Shown here piece by piece: positions 51,216-56,272 of a stretch of 56,272 nucleotides of DNA. Within the stretch, counting starts at the first letter, position 1, and every line of letters starts with the position of its first letter. The stretch comes from DASSWB01 sp035705495 (GTDB lineage Bacteria; Bacteroidota; Bacteroidia; Flavobacteriales; Flavobacteriaceae), in the NCBI GenBank assembly GCA_035705495.1, contig DASSWB010000045.1, positions 1-56,272 of the forward strand. The letters are read 5' to 3'. Both the position numbers and the translations under genes were made by a program. The notes beneath the pieces were generated by a model, which ran no database searches, was not told the origin of the DNA, and saw only the letters and a list, made by a program, of their open reading frames with translations.

Positions 51216-52130
51216 TTAACCATTAATGGCTTCTACCTTGGCAACTTTTTGTGGCATCATTTCCTTCAGCATGTTTTCAATCCCGTTTTTAAGGGTAAAT
51301 GTAGAAGAAGGACAACCGCTGCATGCGCCTTGTAAAATTACTTTTACCGTTTGGTTCTCTTCATTGTAAGAATCAAAAAGAATATTGCCACCGTCACTCG
51401 CAACAGCAGGTTTTACATATTCATCAAGAATATCGATGATTTGAAGTGACGTGTCGTCATAAAGACGTTTAGGCTCTGAAATTTTTTCAGTGCCCGTCGT
51501 CTGTTTTTCTTCTTCAAAATGTTCCTCGTTAAGAACGATTCCGCCATTTTGAATATATTCACGAATGAATTCCCTTATTTCAGAAGTGATATCTTCCCAT
51601 TCTACCAGGTCGTACTTATTTATCGAAATATAATTTTCATCAATAAATACTTCTTTTATAAATGGAAAATGAAATAATTTTTGTGGGAGCGGAGCATTTT
51701 TAGTTTGGTCAATATTTTTGAATTCAGAAGTGCTGATTACTAGCTTCCGATTTGTAACAAATTTCATCACAGCGGGATTCGGCGTGCTCTCAGCATAAAC
51801 CGTTACAGGAACCAATTTTGTGCTCTTGTTTTCGGTTGAATTGATAATCGGTTCTCCACTATTTAAAAAATTCTCTATCTGCTCTGATAGTTCTTCTTGT
51901 ATATCTCCCCATTCGACAATATTGTATTTTTCTATGGCAACAAAATTTTGTGCAATGTAGACGGTTTTAACAAATGGGAGATGAAATAGTTGCTGTGCCA
52001 AAGTTGAATTTTTGGCTTCCTCTATATTTTTGAACTCAAAATTCTCGTTCTGTGTAAGAAATTTATTTGCCTCAAATTTGACAATAGAAGGATTATTGGT
52101 GGGTTTTATGGAAATTGAAAAGTTAATCAT
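51216..52130 (-). CDS. NifU-like Fe-S scaffold protein with two Nfu N-terminal domains
   Basis: Nfu proteins hold a [4Fe-4S] cluster for transfer to target enzymes. The C-terminal NifU domain (about 225-300) carries the CxxC ligands Cys270 and Cys273 in GACSGCPSSTF. Upstream are two copies of the Nfu N-terminal domain: residues about 15-95 (LAQQLFHLPFVKTVYIAQNF) and 117-195 (LPQKLFHFPFIKEVFIDENY). Both are complete and near 45% alike by eye, so an internal duplication has occurred. Most bacterial Nfu proteins have only one. The gene is convergent with the phosphate transporter and divergent from the giant secreted protein. A very good promoter lies upstream. Confidence 0.9.
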   Translation of the reverse strand: MINFSISIKPTNNPSIVKFEANKFLTQNENFEFKNIEEAKNSTLAQQLFHLPFVKTVYIAQNFVAIEKYNIVEWGDIQEELSEQIENFLNSGEPIINSTENKSTKLVPVTVYAESTPNPAVMKFVTNRKLVISTSEFKNIDQTKNAPLPQKLFHFPFIKEVFIDENYISINKYDLVEWEDITSEIREFIREYIQNGGIVLNEEHFEEEKQTTGTEKISEPKRLYDDTSLQIIDILDEYVKPAVASDGGNILFDSYNEENQTVKVILQGACSGCPSSTFTLKNGIENMLKEMMPQKVAKVEAING

Positions 52131-52142
52131 GAATTTTTTTTA

Positions 52143-52173
52143 CAAAAATACTGAAGAAAATTTTCGTAATCAA
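52143..52173 (-). promoter_or_regulatory. Promoter of the NifU-like gene
   Basis: On the minus strand a -33 TTG (52171-52173), a 20-base spacer and a -7 TATTTTTG (52143-52150) fit the consensus. The leader is about 7 bases. Confidence 0.8.
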
Positions 52174-52181
52174 TATATTTA
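52174..52181 (+). promoter_or_regulatory. Weak -7-like element for the giant secreted protein
   Basis: TATATTTA differs from TAnnTTTG at the last base. It would start transcription near 52188, about 11 bases before the ATG, and shares the intergenic region with the divergent nfu promoter. Confidence 0.35.
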
Positions 52182-52198
52182 CAAGCTTAATCTACATT

Positions 52199-55100
52199 AT
52201 GAAGAAATTTTTACACTATTTTTTTCTGTTTGTCGGATTCTCCGTCTTTTCACAGAGTATAACCGTTAATGATCCAAATGCTTCTGAATCGTATTTTTCT
52301 GCGGAAGAATTGATAGGAGAGGTTTTGGTTGGAGGCGGAAGTTGTACAGATGTTGATTTACTGGAAACATTTCAGAATCCAGATGCAGAAACAGATTCAT
52401 CGCTGAAGAGCTATGGTTATTTTGAAGGTACCGGAACCGATTTCCCTTTTGAAAGAGGAATTGTTTTATCAACCGGGTTTGCCAATAGTGCCGCTGGCCC
52501 GAATGATGCCACGAATTCGGAAGACGGCAACGGTTGGGGTGGGGATGCAGACTTACAGGCTTTATTAAATGCACAATATTCCACCCCGGATATTACTCAA
52601 AACGCTACTTCTTTTACGTTCACTTTTATTCCCTTTGAGGAAGAAATAAATTTGAATTTCATTTTTGCTTCCGAAGAATATGAGAACTTAACTGAATGTG
52701 ATGAAACCACTCGAGATGGTTTTGCCTTTTTGCTGAGTGGTCCAGGAATTCCCGATGATTCAGGCACTCCTTTTGGGGGAACAAACCTTGCTGTCGTTCC
52801 GGAAACTCTAATACCAGTTAACAGTCTAAGTATACATAGCGCTTCAGTATCTTGTTCCACTGAAATAGAGGGTGTGAATTTCTTCCCCGAAATGTACGTG
52901 AGTAATTTTGCTGCAAATAATACCAATGAGATTCAGTATAATGGCTTCACTAATCCCATGACCGCAACTGCTAATGTTATTATAGGTGAAACCTATACAA
53001 TAAAAATTGTAATTGCAGATAGAGGAAGCCACGTTAATGACTCGGCGATTTTTTTAGAAATGGGAAGCATGCGAATGAGCGCAACTGCCTATGAAGCCGG
53101 AAATTTATTTTCTTGTGAAGAAGACTTAGAGAATGTTGTGTTTGATTTAACTCAAAACGAAGCTGCAATACTGGGGAATCAAATTCCAACTGATTTCAAT
53201 ATTAGTTATTATACTTCGCTCGATGACGCCAATGCAGGAGTAAGTGGCACTGAAATTGCCGATCCTGAAAACTACGGGGTATCAAGTTGGTTCGAAAATA
53301 TTTTTGTGCGTGTTGAAGATTTGGCGGGGAATTGTTTCGATGTAACACAATTCAACGTTCAAGCGCCTATTTCCACTTTAGGTGAATTTGATCCTGTTGA
53401 AGTGTGTGATTCTGAAGATGATGCTCCTAATAATGGATTTTATGAATTCGATTTGGATGAAATAAGCAATGAAATTGAAAATAGTCCTGCAGCTTTTATT
53501 GTAAGCTATTATGAAACGGAAACTGATGCGTTGGCCGATATTAATGGGTTGAACTCTCCATACGTTAATGAGATTGCTTATAATGATCAGATTTTCGTAC
53601 GTTTTGAAAGTTTGCCCAGCAATTGTGTTGAGGTGCGCGCTTTGGATTTAATAATTAATGATGTGCCGGTTGTGAACATGAATCCGGCTACCATTTTCAC
53701 CTGTGCGGCAACATTTGGAAGCTCTTTGGGAATTTTTGATTTGTCTCCGGCCATTCCAGATATTTTGACTGGTTTGACAGTGAGCGATTATGATGTGAAT
53801 ATTTACAATAGTCTGAATAATGCCAACAATGGAACGAACCCCATAAATGATATAACAGAATATCAAGCTCCTTCCTCAACTGTTTATGTAGCGGTTTCTT
53901 TCGCAGGAGAAGAGTGCTCGGTTATTGTCGCACTTCCCTTGGTGGTAGATTCCACACAATCCTGTTTTTCCATTGATGTGAACAATATTGCTTTTCCAGA
54001 AACCTCATATTCTGCAGAACAATTAATTTCTGATGTTTTGATAGAAGGCGGTGGTTGTGGTGAAATAGCAATGACTTATTTGCAACAAAACCCAAACGGG
54101 GCGAATAATCCAAACACAAGAAGTTGGGGCTATTTTGAAGCAGGAGAAACTGATTTTCCTTTTGAAAGAGGAATAATTTTAGCATCCAGTTATGCAGTTA
54201 CCGCAGAAGGACCGAATAACAGTGGTGCTGGTGCGTCAGACGGAGATTATGGATGGGCGGGTGACAATGACTTAAAAATTTTACTAGACAATGAATACGG
54301 AGGAAATGTAAGCACCAACAATGCTACGGTTTTTGAGTTCACCTTTACACCTTTTGTCGATGAAATAAGTTTTGAATTTATCTTTGCTTCGGAAGAATAT
54401 GAAAACCAATTTGAATGTAGCAACAATTATAGGGATGGTTTTGCTTTTCTATTAGAAGGTCCTGGAATTCCGGATGAATCCGGAGCTCCTTTTGGAGGAA
54501 TTAATATTGCATCCGTGCCAGGATCAGATAATGTTCCGGTAAGTACGCAATCCATTCATGCTGATTATTTTACCTGTGGTGGGGAAATTGAAAACACTAA
54601 TTTCTTTCCAGATCTCTATGTGAGTAATCAAGGAGTAAATAATACAGATGTTATTCAATTTGATGGAATGACAAGCGTGCTTACGGCTTTTGCATCTGTA
54701 ACTCCTGGAGAGGAATATACTTTAAAACTAGTAATTGCAGATAGAGGTGATACATCATATGATTCCGCGGTCTTTTTTAATGCTGGAAGTTTAAATTTAG
54801 GAATTGATCTAGGGGAAGATATTCTTATTTCCGCAGGAACTGCCCCTTGCGAAGGTGAAGAAATGACTTTAACGGCATCTAACAGCGGAACTGGAATTGA
54901 CGATTATACATGGTTTTTCCAAGACGAAATAACCGGTGATTTTAATATTATTGATGGCGCAACCACTTCGGAAGTCACCGTTGCTCAATCGGGAACTTAC
55001 ATGGTGCAGTTAAATGTAAATGAGGATTGTACGCCTTCAGATACAATCGTGGTCGAATTCGCTCCCAATCCCGAAATTCAAAATGAACCAGAAGATCTGA

Positions 55101-56272
55101 ACCTTTGTGTCGTTGAAGCTGCAGAGGTTACTTTTGATCTTACTTCCAATGAATCCATTATTCTGGGCGACCAGAATGCCTCGGATTTTATCTTTACATA
55201 TCACAATACTCTAGAAGATGCGGTCGCTGGAACAGCAGACATAGATACGCCTACAGCGTACGGTGAACTTGCTCCCGGTACCTCAGAAACTATTTATTTC
55301 AGAATTGAAGATAACGCTGGATTATGTTCTGAAACAGGAAGTTTTGAAATTTCTCTTTTTGAAGTGAACGTCGGAACGATGCAACATTATGAAATTTGCA
55401 CGGTTGGCGCAGATGAAGTAGGGGAGTTTGATTTAACCACCAAAGACGCGGAAGCTTTAGCGGGTCAGGATCCAGATAATTATACCGTTGCATATTATAT
55501 TTCTGAAACTGATGCTGAAACCGGAAGTTCCACAACGCAACTTCCGGATTTATATACAAATATATCCAGTCCGCAAGTGATTTGGGTGAGAGTGACTAAC
55601 AATGATAACCCAGACTGTTATGCTATTAATTCTTTTGAACTGATTGGTTATCAAAATCCTGTTGCCAATGATGCGGAAGAAATAGTTTTATGCGAATTGG
55701 GCGCCTTTGATCTTACTGTAAATACCGCATTGGTTTTGGGAGAACAAGATTCGGCTCAGTTTGATGTTTTTTATTACAATTCATCAGAAGATGCAGAAGC
55801 TGGAACAGGACCAGGTGAAATAGCTGATCCTTCAGCTTACGTTCCCGCAGCATTGCCCGAAACTATTTATGTACGGATTGAAAATATTGAACATGAAGTT
55901 TGCTATGATATAACCGAATTTATTATTGATCAATATGCTGTTGCTGTGGGTCCAATGACGCCTCTGGAATCATGTTCGCCCAACGCTGATGGCTATGCTG
56001 TATTCAATTTAAATGACAAAGACGAAGAAGCATTAAATGGGCAGGTACCGGAAGATTACACGGTTGCATACTACCTTTCGGAAACTGAAGCCCATGAGGC
56101 CGTTGTTGATACGGATATTTCCCTCCCCTACGTCAACCAGACCCCCTACAGCCAGGTTGTATGGGTAAGGGTAAGTAACAACGAAAACCCGGACTGTTAT
56201 GAAATCGCCCCATTGGAGCTTGTCGCGCACGACACGCCCGAGGCCATAACACCTGCCGATATCCTTCAATGT
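52199..56272 (+). CDS. Giant secreted protein with two choice-of-anchor L domains (3' end outside window)
   Basis: The frame opens at the ATG at 52199 and stays open for 1358 codons to the window end, so the C-terminus is missing. A signal peptide (KFLHYFFLFVGFSVFSQ, about 3-19) is followed by choice-of-anchor L domain 1 (bases 52295-53086, with YGYFEGTGTDFPFERGIVLS and FIFASEEYEN). Three repeat modules come next (53105-53956), then choice-of-anchor L domain 2 (53987-54804, FPFERGIILAS). A PKD/Ig-like domain follows (54815-55075), then four more modules (55094-56245). Proteins like this in Flavobacteriaceae usually end in a type IX secretion sorting domain and sit on the cell surface; that end is not visible here, so the secretion route is inference. 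Function is unknown; adhesion is the usual guess. Confidence 0.85.
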   Translation, partial: MKKFLHYFFLFVGFSVFSQSITVNDPNASESYFSAEELIGEVLVGGGSCTDVDLLETFQNPDAETDSSLKSYGYFEGTGTDFPFERGIVLSTGFANSAAGPNDATNSEDGNGWGGDADLQALLNAQYSTPDITQNATSFTFTFIPFEEEINLNFIFASEEYENLTECDETTRDGFAFLLSGPGIPDDSGTPFGGTNLAVVPETLIPVNSLSIHSASVSCSTEIEGVNFFPEMYVSNFAANNTNEIQYNGFTNPMTATANVIIGETYTIKIVIADRGSHVNDSAIFLEMGSMRMSATAYEAGNLFSCEEDLENVVFDLTQNEAAILGNQIPTDFNISYYTSLDDANAGVSGTEIADPENYGVSSWFENIFVRVEDLAGNCFDVTQFNVQAPISTLGEFDPVEVCDSEDDAPNNGFYEFDLDEISNEIENSPAAFIVSYYETETDALADINGLNSPYVNEIAYNDQIFVRFESLPSNCVEVRALDLIINDVPVVNMNPATIFTCAATFGSSLGIFDLSPAIPDILTGLTVSDYDVNIYNSLNNANNGTNPINDITEYQAPSSTVYVAVSFAGEECSVIVALPLVVDSTQSCFSIDVNNIAFPETSYSAEQLISDVLIEGGGCGEIAMTYLQQNPNGANNPNTRSWGYFEAGETDFPFERGIILASSYAVTAEGPNNSGAGASDGDYGWAGDNDLKILLDNEYGGNVSTNNATVFEFTFTPFVDEISFEFIFASEEYENQFECSNNYRDGFAFLLEGPGIPDESGAPFGGINIASVPGSDNVPVSTQSIHADYFTCGGEIENTNFFPDLYVSNQGVNNTDVIQFDGMTSVLTAFASVTPGEEYTLKLVIADRGDTSYDSAVFFNAGSLNLGIDLGEDILISAGTAPCEGEEMTLTASNSGTGIDDYTWFFQDEITGDFNIIDGATTSEVTVAQSGTYMVQLNVNEDCTPSDTIVVEFAPNPEIQNEPEDLNLCVVEAAEVTFDLTSNESIILGDQNASDFIFTYHNTLEDAVAGTADIDTPTAYGELAPGTSETIYFRIEDNAGLCSETGSFEISLFEVNVGTMQHYEICTVGADEVGEFDLTTKDAEALAGQDPDNYTVAYYISETDAETGSSTTQLPDLYTNISSPQVIWVRVTNNDNPDCYAINSFELIGYQNPVANDAEEIVLCELGAFDLTVNTALVLGEQDSAQFDVFYYNSSEDAEAGTGPGEIADPSAYVPAALPETIYVRIENIEHEVCYDITEFIIDQYAVAVGPMTPLESCSPNADGYAVFNLNDKDEEALNGQVPEDYTVAYYLSETEAHEAVVDTDISLPYVNQTPYSQVVWVRVSNNENPDCYEIAPLELVAHDTPEAITPADILQC
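53105..53956 (+). repeat. Repeat modules 1-3 of about 90 codons
   Basis: Modules start near 53105, 53393 and 53687. Each has a Cys near its start, a FDL motif, an aromatic YY or IYNS strand, a V/I-x-V-R/A strand and a closing Cys. They are diverged, so duplication is old. Confidence 0.65.
55094..56245 (+). repeat. Repeat modules 4-7 of about 90 codons
   Basis: Modules start near 55094, 55388, 55676 and 55964, and an eighth begins at the edge (DILQC). Modules 5 and 7 are closest: both contain DYTVAYY or NYTVAYY, VIWVRV or VVWVRV, and NPDCY. The pattern is Cys, FDL or FNL, GQ, YY, VRV, CY. Confidence 0.75.

Noticed and set aside
1..56272. CRISPR arrays, tRNA or rRNA genes, prophage, transposases and toxin-antitoxin pairs
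   Set aside because: No regularly spaced repeats, cloverleaf-like sequences, recombinase or transposase motifs, or paired small genes of that kind were recognised by reading; a tRNAscan or profile search could not be run.

Overview
The window is ordinary chromosome from a member of the Bacteroidota, most likely family Flavobacteriaceae. Supporting this are its AT-rich composition, a full alternative complex III (ACIII) operon followed by cytochrome oxidase subunits II and I, the gliding/type IX secretion translocon gene sprA next to a RemB-like gene, many promoters of the Bacteroidota TAnnTTTG type, few Shine-Dalgarno sequences, and a large secreted protein with choice-of-anchor L domains. 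I see no rRNA, tRNA, CRISPR array, prophage or insertion sequence. The genus cannot be named from sequence alone.

Layout. 1-735: the 3' end of a Wzc-type tyrosine kinase gene (polysaccharide export). 835-2688 (minus): two small unknown genes and a tandem universal stress protein. 2775-7397: rimP-nusA-infB, preceded by a promoter and a terminator-like leader hairpin and closed by a terminator. 7554-8887: a tryptophan 2,3-dioxygenase family gene and, on the other strand, a small SPOR protein. 9008-21110: the respiratory operon actABCDEF-coxB-coxA, carrying electrons from quinol through ACIII to an aa3-type oxidase. 21120-24425: ruvB, a cytochrome P450 and queG. 24521-26841: malic enzyme fused to a phosphotransacetylase-like domain. 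26871-39281: ruvA-sprA, then gcvH-vanZ-like, two tonB paralogues and a RemB-like outer-membrane protein. 39336-44374: the second oxidase cluster, with heme O synthase, two subunit III proteins and subunit IV; after a terminator come a degenerate SCO-like protein, a true SCO copper chaperone, a DUF420 membrane protein and a tiny CxxC membrane protein. 44514-47900: an outer-membrane efflux protein, a periplasmic adaptor and tsaB. 47897-52130: an MscS channel (minus), a Pit phosphate transporter (plus) and a NifU-like Fe-S protein with a duplicated N-terminal domain (minus). 52199-56272: a giant secreted protein that runs off the window without a stop codon.

How the genes fit together. The two respiratory clusters, 18 kb apart, supply the electron-transfer machinery (ACIII, CoxA, CoxB) and the rest of the oxidase plus heme and copper assembly. 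sprA, the RemB-like gene, the TonB paralogues and the giant protein point to type IX secretion and gliding. Most of the window is core genome and I found no clearly new defence or mobile system. The most interesting leads are the rimP leader hairpin, the three neighbouring TonB C-terminal domains with the third fused to an outer-membrane protein, the degenerate SCO-like protein and the 72-residue CxxC protein beside real SCO, the helix-hairpin-helix tail on ActC, and the modular giant protein whose last visible stretch changes base composition.
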